Shown one piece after another: positions 35,292 through 44,098 of a DNA stretch of 64,000 bases. The stretch spans positions 1 through 64,000 of the forward strand of contig JAJUHC010000001.1 of NCBI GenBank assembly GCA_029268065.1, written 5' to 3'. Source of the DNA: Clostridiales bacterium. Lineage in GTDB: Bacteria; Bacillota; Clostridia; Oscillospirales; Oscillospiraceae. Numbering within the stretch: position 1 is the stretch's first letter; every line of letters starts with the position of its first letter. The position numbers and the translations under genes were made by a program. The notes under the pieces were generated by a model. It was not told where the DNA came from. It made no database searches and saw only the letters and a program-made list of their open reading frames with translations.

Positions 35292-35301
35292 GCAAATTGT
35301 C

Positions 35302-35340
35302 AAAGCCCCGCTCGGGATTCCGCCTGAGCGGGGCTTTCCG
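35302..35340 (+). terminator. Terminator of URO-D gene 1
   Basis: A 12-bp stem AAAGCCCCGCTC (35302-35313) / GAGCGGGGCTTT (35326-35337). Confidence 0.85.
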
Positions 35341-35625
35341 CGCAAAAACGCACTAAATCCGGACGTCCGATTCCGGAAACGCAGAATCCGGCAGGAAACG
35401 CCTTTATACTATCATATAATATCATCGGGCCGGGCCGTGAGACTCGGCATCGCCTCTTAAACAAACGAAAATAGAAAAATCAAACCCTATTCGGGATATA
35501 ACCCCGCAAGCTTGTACTTTTTACGGGGCTGCACAGGAAATGAGCGCCATTAATATGATGGATTGGAACGCTGATTTCAGTTATGGACAGCTTTGCAAGA
35601 AGTATGAGTTTAAGCAGGGATTGAA
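35341..35625. other. Intergenic region before kinase-like gene
   Basis: Short palindromes (TCCGGACGTCCGATTCCGGA near 35357; an ACCCCG/CGGGGT pair near 35502-35527) but no confident promoter. A 40-codon open frame from 35540 overlaps the next gene and has no family resemblance. Confidence 0.4.
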
Positions 35626-36093
35626 TTGGATTTTGATTTTGAGCAAATTAATCAGGATTTGAAAAAGGGCCTGTACAGGCACCTGGGCTCAGGCTCGGGC
35701 AGGCGCGTTTTCGATCTTGGCAACGGATATGTGGTTAAAGTAGCGAGGAACAGCAAGGGCTTAGCCCAAAACAGAGCGGAATACAATATTTCGCAAAAAG
35801 ACAGCTCGGAGCTGTTCGCAAAAATTCCGAAGGTTTCGGAAGGCTTTGAGCTGCTGATAATGGAAAAGGCGGATAACCTGATGTTCCTTTCAGAAGTTCT
35901 GCACCATTTTAACGTAGGCAGCTTCAGGGAGCTTTTCAGCCTTAAGGAGTTTAAGCATATCACGAGGGAACTGGGCTTGCTGGAGGCCGATTTGCGCAGG
36001 GCGAAAAACTGGGGCAAAATAAACGGCAGACCGGTGATAATCGACTATGGCTTCACGATGAGAGTCAGAAACTATTACTATTTTCCGTTTTAA
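35626..36093 (+). CDS. Minimal protein-kinase-fold protein
   Basis: The 155-residue product looks like a stripped-down kinase. It has a glycine-rich loop LGSGSGRRVF (residues 20-29), YVVKVARN with the ATP-binding Lys38, a catalytic-loop-like ADLRRAKNWG (Asp122, Asn128) and VIIDYGFT with the metal-binding Asp140 in a DYG version of DFG. Small proteins of this type are known from phages and plasmids, and activity is mostly untested. The C-lobe after DYG is only about 13 residues, so it has no activation segment or substrate lobe. It starts at TTG 35626 with AGCAGGG upstream, a weak choice. It converges on the FAD gene. Confidence 0.6.
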   Translation: MDFDFEQINQDLKKGLYRHLGSGSGRRVFDLGNGYVVKVARNSKGLAQNRAEYNISQKDSSELFAKIPKVSEGFELLIMEKADNLMFLSEVLHHFNVGSFRELFSLKEFKHITRELGLLEADLRRAKNWGKINGRPVIIDYGFTMRVRNYYYFPF

Positions 36094-36117
36094 AATATCA
36101 CGGCGGGGAAGGGCACG

Positions 36118-36153
36118 GAAAAAGGAAGGGAGCTGTTTTTCCCTTCCTTTTGC
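36118..36153. terminator. Bidirectional terminator between convergent genes
   Basis: AAAGGAAGGG (36121-36130) pairs with CCCTTCCTTT (36141-36150), flanked by A-run and T-rich sequence. Confidence 0.8.
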
Positions 36154-36178
36154 TTATTTCGGGCTGTCAAAAAAACTC

Positions 36179-37642
36179 TTACCAATCCAGGCCCGCGGCG
36201 GCGCGGATCTTCTTCGCGCGCTCGTTCATAATGCCGTAGTGGTGATCCTCGCAGAGCTGCACCATTTCGGGGTCGGTGTTCCTCTGGCGGGGCAGCGGCA
36301 CATCCTGCTCCTCGGAAAGTATTCTCTGAACCTTCTTGATGTCCACCTTGTGCGCGGTTGTACCGTCGTTAGCGGCGACGGCGGCTGCGACGCCGGCAGC
36401 CTGACCGAGTCCCACGCACTGCGGTATGAGCAGCAGCGTGTCAATGATGATCTCGTCGGCGGCAAGGTGGCGGCCTGGGCAGATAAGGTTCTCAACCTTT
36501 TTCGGCAGTATGCAGCGGTAGGGAAGCTCTACGGGACCCGAATCGTTCATCGGGCCGACTATGCTGTGCCAGGCGATAACGTCCTCGAATTTCGCGGCGG
36601 TCGCAACGTCGAGCTGAGTCATTACATGCTCCCCGTCGAGACGGCGGCTGCAGCGCGCGCCCAGCTGAGGTGCTATATCATAGAGGAAGGCGTTGCGGAA
36701 CGCGAACGGAACCGCCTTCCTGCAGAACTCGATGACATCCCTGATGGAGGTGCGGACTTCAAGCTCGGTCGCCGTGAGATCCTTAATCTTTATGCAATCT
36801 TTGGCAGGCAGGAAGTTGTTGAACCAGACGACGTCGTTGCGCTCGGTCGGCAAAACGGCGGTGCGGAAGCCCCCGATTTTGGCAAGCTCGTCTCTGAAGG
36901 AGGCGTTCTCCGCGGGGAACTGGCGCGCCCAGCGCGCGTAAGCCTCAAAATCCACGCCGCCCATGCGCCATACGAGAGCGGTCTTATCGACTCTTGTGCT
37001 GGCGTCGCGCTTGCCGAGAAATGGCGCTCCGGCCTGCGCGAAAATGTCGCCGTCGCCGGTCGCGTCTATGGTTATCTTCGAGAGAATGACATGGCGGCCT
37101 TCCTTGCTCTCAAAAAATACGCCCTTGACGACGTTCCCGTCCATAACAGGCTTGGTTGCCCAGGAGTGGAACATGACCTTTACGTTGGGCTCCTCCTGAA
37201 TCATCAGGTCAAGCTCTATTTTGAGCTGGTTCGGCTCGTAATAGGGGGCGCGGACAAGGCGCTTGTTTTCCGCCCACATGCTTGTGCAGCCGTGGATAAG
37301 GCTCCATCTGTCGATGAGCACGGGGGAGGTGTCTCCTATTTCCTTGAGAGACGGGCATATGTACGAGCCGGGAGCGCTTTTGTCCAGGCGCGTAAACCAC
37401 TCCTCCTGAAGCCCGCGCACGAAGGACTTGTTGTACCAGCTCATGGTGGGTATCATCAGTACATAGCCTCCGGTCACGTCGCCGCCGAAGTAGCCGTAGC
37501 GCTCAAGGATAATAACCTTCTTTGCTCCCGCGCGCGCCGCCGCAATAGCGGCGGAATGCCCGGCCGCGCCGCCTCCGACTACCAGAACGTCGCACTCTTC
37601 ATAAACGGGCACGGTATTGGTTTCCTGAATAGTTTTACCCAT
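36179..37642 (-). CDS. FAD-dependent oxidoreductase (FAD_oxidored family)
   Basis: The 487-residue protein has a dinucleotide fold near the N-terminus (CDVLVVGGGAAGHSAAIAAA), then LERYGYFGGDVTGG, ITIDATGDGDIFAQAGAPF and a C-terminal CPGRHLAADEI with GLGQAAGVAAA. This family includes flavoproteins of unknown substrate that often act in anaerobic catabolism. No signal peptide or heme motif is visible. It starts at ATG 37642 behind GGAAGAGG. The promoter contains the decamer also found before URO-D gene 1, so the two are probably controlled together. Confidence 0.83.
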   Translation of the reverse strand: MGKTIQETNTVPVYEECDVLVVGGGAAGHSAAIAAARAGAKKVIILERYGYFGGDVTGGYVLMIPTMSWYNKSFVRGLQEEWFTRLDKSAPGSYICPSLKEIGDTSPVLIDRWSLIHGCTSMWAENKRLVRAPYYEPNQLKIELDLMIQEEPNVKVMFHSWATKPVMDGNVVKGVFFESKEGRHVILSKITIDATGDGDIFAQAGAPFLGKRDASTRVDKTALVWRMGGVDFEAYARWARQFPAENASFRDELAKIGGFRTAVLPTERNDVVWFNNFLPAKDCIKIKDLTATELEVRTSIRDVIEFCRKAVPFAFRNAFLYDIAPQLGARCSRRLDGEHVMTQLDVATAAKFEDVIAWHSIVGPMNDSGPVELPYRCILPKKVENLICPGRHLAADEIIIDTLLLIPQCVGLGQAAGVAAAVAANDGTTAHKVDIKKVQRILSEEQDVPLPRQRNTDPEMVQLCEDHHYGIMNERAKKIRAAAGLDW

Positions 37643-37700
37643 ATTTTCCTCTTCCTTTCCGATTGTTTCTTCACAAATTATTATTTTGTTCCTATAATAA

Positions 37701-37744
37701 ACTATATAATATTTACCGTTTTTTTTCAATTGACGGACGGTAAA
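37701..37744 (-). promoter_or_regulatory. FAD oxidoreductase promoter with shared decamer
   Basis: On the minus strand TTGAAA (37729-37724) and TATAGT (37706-37701) are 17 bp apart. Inverted arms TTTACCGT (37712-37719) and ACGGTAAA (37737-37744) flank the -35. GACGGACGGT (37732-37741) equals the core before URO-D gene 1. Confidence 0.65.
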
Positions 37745-37800
37745 ATTTGCTATCACTTTTTTATTGATGTTGCTGAAAAAAAGTATTTTTAACAGCGTTA

Positions 37801-37874
37801 AAATATTAATGCTTAAATAATCCGACAGACACTGTATATACTTATTATAAGAAACAAAGAAATATTAATGCTTA
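37801..37874 (+). repeat. 15-bp direct repeat upstream of ppa
   Basis: AAATATTAATGCTTA occurs at 37801-37815 and 37860-37874, 59 bp apart, flanking the likely ppa promoter zone (TATTATAAG near 37842). Confidence 0.65.
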
Positions 37875-37923
37875 TTTAAGCCGAAGGCGTGAAATCGAAG
37901 CATGGATTGCGGAGGAGCCTGAT

Positions 37924-38469
37924 ATGTTTAACATCTGGCACGATATTAGCCCGGAAAGGATAAGCCCGGAGGATTTTATCGCCGTGATAGAAATACCGAA
38001 GGGCAGCAAGAAGAAGTACGAGCTGGACAAGCAGACGGGAATGATAATCCTCGACCGCATACTCTACACATCCACCCACTATCCCGCAAACTACGGCTTC
38101 ATACCCCTTACCTACGGCGACGACGGCGACCCGCTGGACGTCCTCGTGATATGCAGCGAAGCGCTCGAACCGCTGACGCTTGTGCGCTGTTATCCGATAG
38201 GCGTGATCGCGATGAAGGACGGCGGCAGGCTGGACGAAAAAATAATAGCCATTCCCTTCGGGGACCCGAACTTTAAGGATTACTCGGACGTTTCGCAGCT
38301 CCCCGCCCATGTTTTCAGCGAGATGAGGCACTTTCTTGAGGTATACAAGACTCTTGAGGGCAGAGAGACGCTCGTGAACGAGGTCGAGGGACGCGGCAAG
38401 GCGGTTGAGGTCGTCGATTATTGTATCTCGAATTATCGCAAGAGCTTTGTTGAACCGCGCGGCGACTGA
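37924..38469 (+). CDS. ppa: Inorganic pyrophosphatase, family I
   Basis: The 181-residue soluble enzyme hydrolyses pyrophosphate to phosphate and pulls biosynthetic reactions forward. Signature residues are IEIPKGSKKKYELDK, HYPANYGFIPLTYGDDGDPLDVLV (the D-GD-P-LD metal cluster), and NFKDYSDVSQLP with HFLEVYKTLEG. Family I is less common than family II in Firmicutes. No operon partner. A hairpin block follows its stop. Confidence 0.95.
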   Translation: MFNIWHDISPERISPEDFIAVIEIPKGSKKKYELDKQTGMIILDRILYTSTHYPANYGFIPLTYGDDGDPLDVLVICSEALEPLTLVRCYPIGVIAMKDGGRLDEKIIAIPFGDPNFKDYSDVSQLPAHVFSEMRHFLEVYKTLEGRETLVNEVEGRGKAVEVVDYCISNYRKSFVEPRGD

Positions 38470-38481
38470 AGAGCATTTCAA

Positions 38482-38747
38482 AGCTATAATCGGACGCTTG
38501 GGGCGTCCGATTATAGCTGAGCGTGTCGAAAAAGTGTTTCGACACGCTTCCAGGGGGTATCCAATACCCCCTGGATACGAGCCTCACGGCTCGATACCCC
38601 CGGTCGCGCACAATTGCGCGGTATAATGTATTTTTCCGGCGTACACGCCACCGGAAAAATGTTTTTATACTGTTATTACATTTTTTAATCTTAGGTTCTT
38701 TGACAGTCTGAGCTATAATCGGACGCTTGGGGCGTCCGATTATAGCT
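38482..38747. repeat. Dense hairpin block bounded by two identical 37-bp palindromes
   Basis: The palindrome AGCTATAATCGGACGC-TTGGG-GCGTCCGATTATAGCT (16-bp arms) occurs identically at 38482-38518 and 38711-38747. Between them are GCGTGTCGAAA/TTTCGACACGC (38521-38547), a 12-bp stem with 3-nt loop (38549-38575), CGAGCC/GGCTCG (38578-38593), CGCGCA/TGCGCG (38605-38620) and ATTTTTCCGG/CCGGAAAAAT (38630-38660) enclosed by GTATAA/TTATAC (38621-38670). No ORF is supported. It fills the space between ppa and the deacetylase gene. Confidence 0.85.
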
Positions 38748-38813
38748 TTGAATTAAAACCCCGAAAACGGGAATATATAAAATGAAAAACGGGAAAAGCA
38801 AGGGGATTTTTGT

Positions 38814-39572
38814 ATGGATTTCAGCAAAACAAGAAAAGCGAAAAGGATTGTTGCCGGAACGCTCGCCGTCCTCCTCTTTTGCATCTTCGGCGGATCGATA
38901 AGCGCGGCGGCCGCAGCCAGAGAGCTTCCAATATACTGCGTGGAACGAGAGGGCAAGCCCGTTTCGCTTACCTTTGACGCCGCATGGGGAAACGAGGACA
39001 CTCAGCTGCTGATAGACATTCTCGGAAAGTACAACGTAAAAGCCACGTTCTTTGTAGTGGGCGACTGGGTAAGGAAGTACCCTGAATCGGTAAGGGCGCT
39101 CCACGAAGCGGGGCACGAGGTTATGAACCACTCGAGCACCCATAAGCATTTCAATCAGCTTTCTTCCGAGCAGATTGCCGAGGACGTCGGCGCCTGCAAC
39201 GACAAGATCGAAGCCCTGACAGGAGTCCGCCCGATCCTGTTCCGTCCCCCGTTCGGCGAATACAACGACAACGTCATAAAGACGCTGAACGGTATGGGGA
39301 TGTACACTATACAGTGGGACGTCGATTCCCTTGACTGGAAGGAAATACCGGCAAGCGAGATCACAAATCGTGTGACAAAGCGCGTGAAATCAGGCTCGAT
39401 AATCCTTTTCCACAACGCCGCTAAGCACACGCCCGAAGCCTTGCCGGGCATAATCGAATGGCTGATTCAGAACGGATACCGGCCGGTTAAGGTGTCGGAG
39501 CTGATATACCGTGACAACTACACCATCAATCACGAAGGAAGGCAGATTCCGAAAGGAGACAAACAGCTTTAG
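38814..39572 (+). CDS. Sporulation-type polysaccharide deacetylase (PdaB-like)
   Basis: The 252-residue product has a signal or anchor segment (residues 12-33) and a NodB domain: SLTFDAAWG (motif 1), HSSTHKHF (zinc histidines), RPPFGEYN (motif 3), WDVDSLDWKE (motif 4) and ILFHN (motif 5). A full metal site and catalytic base are present. The pattern KATFFVVGDWVRKYPESVRA is typical of PdaB/YbaN, a late sporulation protein acting on cortex or wall glycan. It stands alone behind the hairpin block. Confidence 0.85.
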   Translation: MDFSKTRKAKRIVAGTLAVLLFCIFGGSISAAAAARELPIYCVEREGKPVSLTFDAAWGNEDTQLLIDILGKYNVKATFFVVGDWVRKYPESVRALHEAGHEVMNHSSTHKHFNQLSSEQIAEDVGACNDKIEALTGVRPILFRPPFGEYNDNVIKTLNGMGMYTIQWDVDSLDWKEIPASEITNRVTKRVKSGSIILFHNAAKHTPEALPGIIEWLIQNGYRPVKVSELIYRDNYTINHEGRQIPKGDKQL

Positions 39573-39650
39573 CGAACGGTTTGGTATACCCATTTTACCG
39601 GCGGTGTAACCGAGGCTTTTTGGATCAGCCGCGAAAAAAAGCGGCGCTGG

Positions 39651-41201
39651 TCATTGGCTTTCAATATTAAGAATTTTAAATGACAGCATCAGATAGAACA
39701 CTTCGTCGCAGGTGTCTAAGTCTATATTGACAAGCTGCTTTATCCGTTCTAGCCTGTAATTGAAGGAGCTGCGCTGGATAATCAGCCTTTTTGCCGCCTC
39801 CGTCGAGTTGAACCTGCACTGCAGGTAGACTAAAAGCGTCCTGCAATACTCGGTGTTGTTTTTGGCGTCGTATTCCCTCAATGCCAGAAGCTTTTCACTG
39901 CATATATGCTCCGCCTCAAAGCTCCCCAGACAGCTGCCGAGCGCATAATCCTCGACGTAATCGTTAAAATTGTAGTACCAAAATGTTGGCGACCTCTTGA
40001 CGCCGTATTCAAGCGCTATTTCCGTCTGCATATAGGCGGGTACAATATAGTCGATATCGCTGAAAACGCGGCTCATCCCCGCAATCAATAAGCTTTCCCG
40101 AAGAAAATACGCCAGCGCCTGCTTCAATTCCAATTTTTCGGAGCTTAAAAACCTATCGCGGTTTATAAATACAAAAAATCTGTTCTGGTGTTCAAAACAA
40201 ACGCAGCCCTGCCATGCGCTCTCTATTTCGGTGCTGAAATAGGGAGCGTACATTTTCTTGTCGTAACGCAGGTTGGGCCTAACCTGAATAAGCTGAAACC
40301 TGTCGCCCTGCTCCCATCCGTTTTCCTCAAGAGATTTTTTCCATTGCTCCTCATCGATCTTTTTCCTGTCCAGCCTGTCCTGCAGCAGGATGCGGAGTCC
40401 GTTGAGGCATATTTCGTTCTTGTTAAAGGACGAATACTTGCCGTAGAGCTTAATTGTGTAAGAGTAAAGGTGCTCCAAAATGATTTTGTTATACCTGATC
40501 CGGTAGTCGTCCGCATCCGCGCTGAGCTTTATCATCAGCCTGCCCACAAACTCGTCCTGATAAAATAAATTCTCAAAGAGGAGGTCTCCGTCGACGTCCC
40601 CGACCGGGGCGGTCCTTGAGATTCCCTTGATGCCGTTCAGCTTGTTGAATTTTTGATTGGCGAGCATATTGTTGACCGAATCTACGGGCAGCCTGTTGTT
40701 TTCCACGGCCGCGGTCAGGCCACGTTCCTCCGACAGCGCTTTTGAAAAGCCCATATAGCGGAACATATTGTCCGAAAGGCAGATGGGGTCGCAAGCTACG
40801 GGGTCGCAGCAGTCGATGAGATCGCTGAAGCTCCCGTCGTTGTAGTAGACCGTCTTGAGGTCGTCGTCCCACTGATCAAAAGTATTGAATATTTCCTGAA
40901 CCGAGTTGAAAACCTCTTCGGCAGTGGCGTCCCCTTCGACCAGTATCGCGGGAATATGTAAATTGTGAATCCTTTCGGGGGCATTCCCCAGACATATCAG
41001 CAAAATCTCGCGGTTGAGTGCCTGCCTGCCGGCGCTTTCACAGTCTTCCGAATTGATTATCGTAACGCAGGCGGACGGATCGTTTTTTCCGGTGAGAAAC
41101 ACCGGACGCATGAATTCCGTTTTGGTATCACTGTCGTTGAGATAACGAACGCTGAATCTTTTTGACAGCTGGTAATATATTATGTCCTTTGACAGTTTCA
41201 T
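39651..41201 (-). CDS. PucR-type transcriptional regulator 1
   Basis: The 516-residue protein ends with a PucR-family helix-turn-helix: LLALREYDAKNNTEYCRTLL, then LVYLQCRFNSTEAAKRLIIQ, then RSSFNYRLERIKQL. The N-terminal 350 residues, including a GGDEF-like or GAF-like middle, match no domain I can name. PucR regulators control purine, ureide or small-acid catabolism. It is divergent from URO-D gene 2, with inverted TTTGTCCAA sites in the shared intergenic region. It shares overall layout and C-terminal pattern with the regulator at 45512, suggesting paralogues. Confidence 0.75.
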   Translation of the reverse strand: MKLSKDIIYYQLSKRFSVRYLNDSDTKTEFMRPVFLTGKNDPSACVTIINSEDCESAGRQALNREILLICLGNAPERIHNLHIPAILVEGDATAEEVFNSVQEIFNTFDQWDDDLKTVYYNDGSFSDLIDCCDPVACDPICLSDNMFRYMGFSKALSEERGLTAAVENNRLPVDSVNNMLANQKFNKLNGIKGISRTAPVGDVDGDLLFENLFYQDEFVGRLMIKLSADADDYRIRYNKIILEHLYSYTIKLYGKYSSFNKNEICLNGLRILLQDRLDRKKIDEEQWKKSLEENGWEQGDRFQLIQVRPNLRYDKKMYAPYFSTEIESAWQGCVCFEHQNRFFVFINRDRFLSSEKLELKQALAYFLRESLLIAGMSRVFSDIDYIVPAYMQTEIALEYGVKRSPTFWYYNFNDYVEDYALGSCLGSFEAEHICSEKLLALREYDAKNNTEYCRTLLVYLQCRFNSTEAAKRLIIQRSSFNYRLERIKQLVNIDLDTCDEVFYLMLSFKILNIESQ

Positions 41202-41300
41202 TATGGCGCCTCCCGCTTCTTCCTCTTAACCTGCATTATAACGTCAGGCGCAGGGTTTATCAAGCCATATGATTATTATCTTTTCCGTGTTATACTACGA

Positions 41301-41406
41301 TTTGTCCAAATTGTGCGCTGAAATCCCCGATAAATTGCAGGATTTTATTTTTTGAATACGGCTATATAATATTAACGAAAAGCAAAAATCCGCAATATTG
41401 GACAAA
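41301..41406. promoter_or_regulatory. Inverted operator pair between PucR 1 and URO-D gene 2
   Basis: TTTGTCCAA (41301-41309) and its inverse TTGGACAAA (41398-41406) lie about 90 bp apart, each followed inward by (W)ATTG. A -10-like TATAAT (41365-41370) lies between them. Confidence 0.55.
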
Positions 41407-41424
41407 AATAAAGGAGAATAACGC

Positions 41425-42498
41425 ATGGCAATAGCGAAATTTAACGCAAGCGAGCTTGAGGTGGTCGGCAAATCGTCTGGACCTTTCGGCGGTCCGGAGG
41501 TGCCCTTGTACAATTTTCCTGTTAAACTCAGGGAAGCGTACCGCGCGGTCTATATGAAGCAGCCGATATGGCAGATTACGGGCATCGAAAGGAACACCTT
41601 CAACCCGCGCCTAATTCCCGACGTCGTGGCGCGCGCCTCCGTTATGGACGGACGCAAGGCGGAGCAGAAGGGCGGCAAGGATATGTTCGGCATTGACTGG
41701 GAGTTCATCCCCCAGGTCGGCGGCTCGATGATACGTCCCGGCAAGCCGTTCCTGAACAGCATCGACGAATGGTACGACAAGGTCGTCTGGCCGGATATCG
41801 ACAGCTGGGACTGGGAAGGCGGCGCGCAGGCCGTCGGGGACTATCTCAAGACGGACAAGTATAACATCGGAGTATTCTATACCGGCTGGTACGAAAGGCT
41901 TATCTCCTTCCTGGACTTTGAAAACGCCGCCGTAGCTCTTATCGACGAAGAGCAGCAGGACGCCGTGAAGGACTTTTTCGATAAGCTTTCCGACCTGTAC
42001 ATACGTATCTTTGATAAGTACGTTAATTACTTCCCCGATGTCGATATGTTCATAATACACGACGACTGGGGTTCCCAGAAGGAGACATTTTTCTCACCCG
42101 CAGTGGCGGAGGAAATGATAGTCCCGTACATGAGAAGAGTTACCGACTTCCTTCACAGCAAGGGCAAGTTCTGCGAGCTGCACAGCTGCGGACAGGCTAT
42201 GAAGCAGGTTCCGAACATCATCGCGGCGGGCTGGGATTCCTGGAACCCGCAGGCCATGAACGATACGCAGAAGATTTACGAGCTTTACGGGGATAAGCTG
42301 ATTGTGGCGGTCATGCCCGATCCCTTCGACCCCGCAAAGACGACGGAGGAAGAGCAGCGCACCGCTGCGAAGGCTTACGCCGAAAGGTTCTGCAGGCCCG
42401 ATAAGCCCTCAATGTTCAACTTTTACGCGTCAAACCTGCTGACCCCCGCCTTCAGGGAAGAGCTGTACAAGCAGTCCAGAATCAATTACATGAAATGA
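41425..42498 (+). CDS. Uroporphyrinogen decarboxylase-superfamily protein 2
   Basis: The 357-residue product has the URO-D/methyltransferase-like barrel: FIIHDDWGSQKETFFSPAVA, FLHSKGKFCELHSCGQAMKQ with an H-x-C metal-ligand pair, and PNIIAAGWDSWNPQAMND. The N-terminal part (KQPIWQITGIERNTFNPRLI) is typical of uncharacterised clostridial members. It may demethylate or otherwise act on a small substrate taken up by the transporter encoded 109 bases downstream. It starts behind AAGGAG and is divergent from PucR 1. Confidence 0.78.
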   Translation: MAIAKFNASELEVVGKSSGPFGGPEVPLYNFPVKLREAYRAVYMKQPIWQITGIERNTFNPRLIPDVVARASVMDGRKAEQKGGKDMFGIDWEFIPQVGGSMIRPGKPFLNSIDEWYDKVVWPDIDSWDWEGGAQAVGDYLKTDKYNIGVFYTGWYERLISFLDFENAAVALIDEEQQDAVKDFFDKLSDLYIRIFDKYVNYFPDVDMFIIHDDWGSQKETFFSPAVAEEMIVPYMRRVTDFLHSKGKFCELHSCGQAMKQVPNIIAAGWDSWNPQAMNDTQKIYELYGDKLIVAVMPDPFDPAKTTEEEQRTAAKAYAERFCRPDKPSMFNFYASNLLTPAFREELYKQSRINYMK

Positions 42499-42607
42499 CC
42501 CTCCGCATTGCCTTGCCGGAATTGGTTTTCGGTGCAATCAGTCCGCATATTTACAATTTGGCGCTGCAATCCTGAAAAATGCTTAAAGCAGAAAGAGGAG
42601 ACAAGGT

Positions 42608-44077
42608 ATGAACAATACTCAAAACGTGCAAAAAAATCGAAATGTGAACCGCACATATTTTATCGACGCTTTGGTTGTCGTGCTGCTGATGGCGGTTTTC
42701 CGCTTTATCCCGCCGTTCGGGGCGATGACGCCGCTCGGAATGGAAATCCTGGGAATATTCCTTGGCGCCCTCTACGGCTGGATTAGATGCGATATGATCT
42801 GGCCCAGCGTGCTGGCCTTCTTTTTCCTGGGCTTTTCGTCCTATGGGAAATCGGTTGGAGCCGCTATTAACCTTGCATTCGGCAACGGCATCGTTCAGCT
42901 CATACTGTGGCTGCTGATCTTCTCGGCAATCCTCACGGTGTCCGGAATCGGCACGCAGCTTTCAAACCGCCTTGTCTCCTCAAAGCTTATTAAAGGCCGG
43001 CCCTGGCTGCTTTCCATTGTGATATGCGCGGCCACCTTTGTCTGCTCGGCTTTCGGAGCGGGCTTCGCGGGCATTTTCATCAGCTGGGAATTTATTGATT
43101 CCATCAGCAGCCAGGTCAATTATTCAAAAAATGACAAATGGCCGAAGATGATGATCGTGGCGGTAGCCTTCGCCAACAGCGTAGGCGGGGTTCTGCTTCC
43201 CTTTATGGTAGGCGTCGTAGCCACCTTCGGCTACCTTTCCTCGGCGTCTAAAAACCTGTTCGGCGCTTATAACTACATGCAGTACCTTATTTTCAGCATG
43301 ATCTTCGGGTTTGCCGTCATGGCGATTTACTTTGTTTTCTGCAAGCTGATTTTAAGGCCTGATATGTCAAAGCTGAAGACGGCAAAGGTGGAGGTAAAGG
43401 ATATTGCGCCCTTTACGACAAAACAAAAGATTGCCTCCGGCGCCCTTGTCGCGCTGCTCGTTCTGACCATCCTCCCAAGCGTTCTTCCCGCAGCAATGCA
43501 GCAATTTATGAACAGAATCGGTACCAGCGCCTTCGTTTTGGCGATCTGCGCGTTCATCACGCTTTTCAGGGATAGGGAAGGAAAGCAGTATTTTACTTTC
43601 AAGGAGCTCGCGGACAAGGGACTCTTTTGGAATATCATGTTCATGGTGTCTACCGCGATTGTAGTAAGTACGGCGCTGTCGTCCGGAGAAACGGGCTTCT
43701 CCAAAACCTTTGTCAATCTTTTCACTCCCATTTTCGCCGGCAAGGGTCCTTACTTCTTCGCCCTCGTCGTATCGCTTGCCACACTGATACTTACGAACTT
43801 CATAAACAACGCGGTTGCGGGCGCAATAATGGTTCCGCTCATGTATTCCTTTGCAAAAGTAGTCGGGGCCAACCCGACGATGATAACGGCTTTGATCATC
43901 TTTACGAGCAACGTCGGTCTTTTACTGCCCTGCGCGAGCCCCGTGGGCGCGCTTATCGCAGGGAAAAAGGAGTGGCTATCCACCAAGGATGTTGTTAAGC
44001 AGACCTTGATATGTATTCTGGCAATGGCGATCGGCGTAGCGCTTGTCGGCATTCCGCTCGGCAATATCGTTTTCTGA
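42608..44077 (+). CDS. SLC13/DASS-like anion transporter
   Basis: The 489-residue membrane protein has about 12 helices arranged as two repeats, with re-entrant, asparagine-containing segments such as VAVAFANSVGGVLLPFMVGV and LATLILTNFINNAVAGAIMV, then ALIIFTSNVGLLLPCASPVG. This is the pattern of ion-transporter-superfamily anion permeases (DASS/ArsB). It likely imports a carboxylate with Na+ or H+. It follows URO-D gene 2 and ends at a strong hairpin. Confidence 0.78.
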   Translation: MNNTQNVQKNRNVNRTYFIDALVVVLLMAVFRFIPPFGAMTPLGMEILGIFLGALYGWIRCDMIWPSVLAFFFLGFSSYGKSVGAAINLAFGNGIVQLILWLLIFSAILTVSGIGTQLSNRLVSSKLIKGRPWLLSIVICAATFVCSAFGAGFAGIFISWEFIDSISSQVNYSKNDKWPKMMIVAVAFANSVGGVLLPFMVGVVATFGYLSSASKNLFGAYNYMQYLIFSMIFGFAVMAIYFVFCKLILRPDMSKLKTAKVEVKDIAPFTTKQKIASGALVALLVLTILPSVLPAAMQQFMNRIGTSAFVLAICAFITLFRDREGKQYFTFKELADKGLFWNIMFMVSTAIVVSTALSSGETGFSKTFVNLFTPIFAGKGPYFFALVVSLATLILTNFINNAVAGAIMVPLMYSFAKVVGANPTMITALIIFTSNVGLLLPCASPVGALIAGKKEWLSTKDVVKQTLICILAMAIGVALVGIPLGNIVF

Positions 44078-44098
44078 TCTACGGTGTTTAAAGGCATA

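Noticed and set aside
36239-37792. A 517-codon plus-strand open frame opposite the FAD oxidoreductase.
   Set aside because: It mirrors GC-rich codons of the minus-strand gene, which has clear FAD motifs and a promoter.
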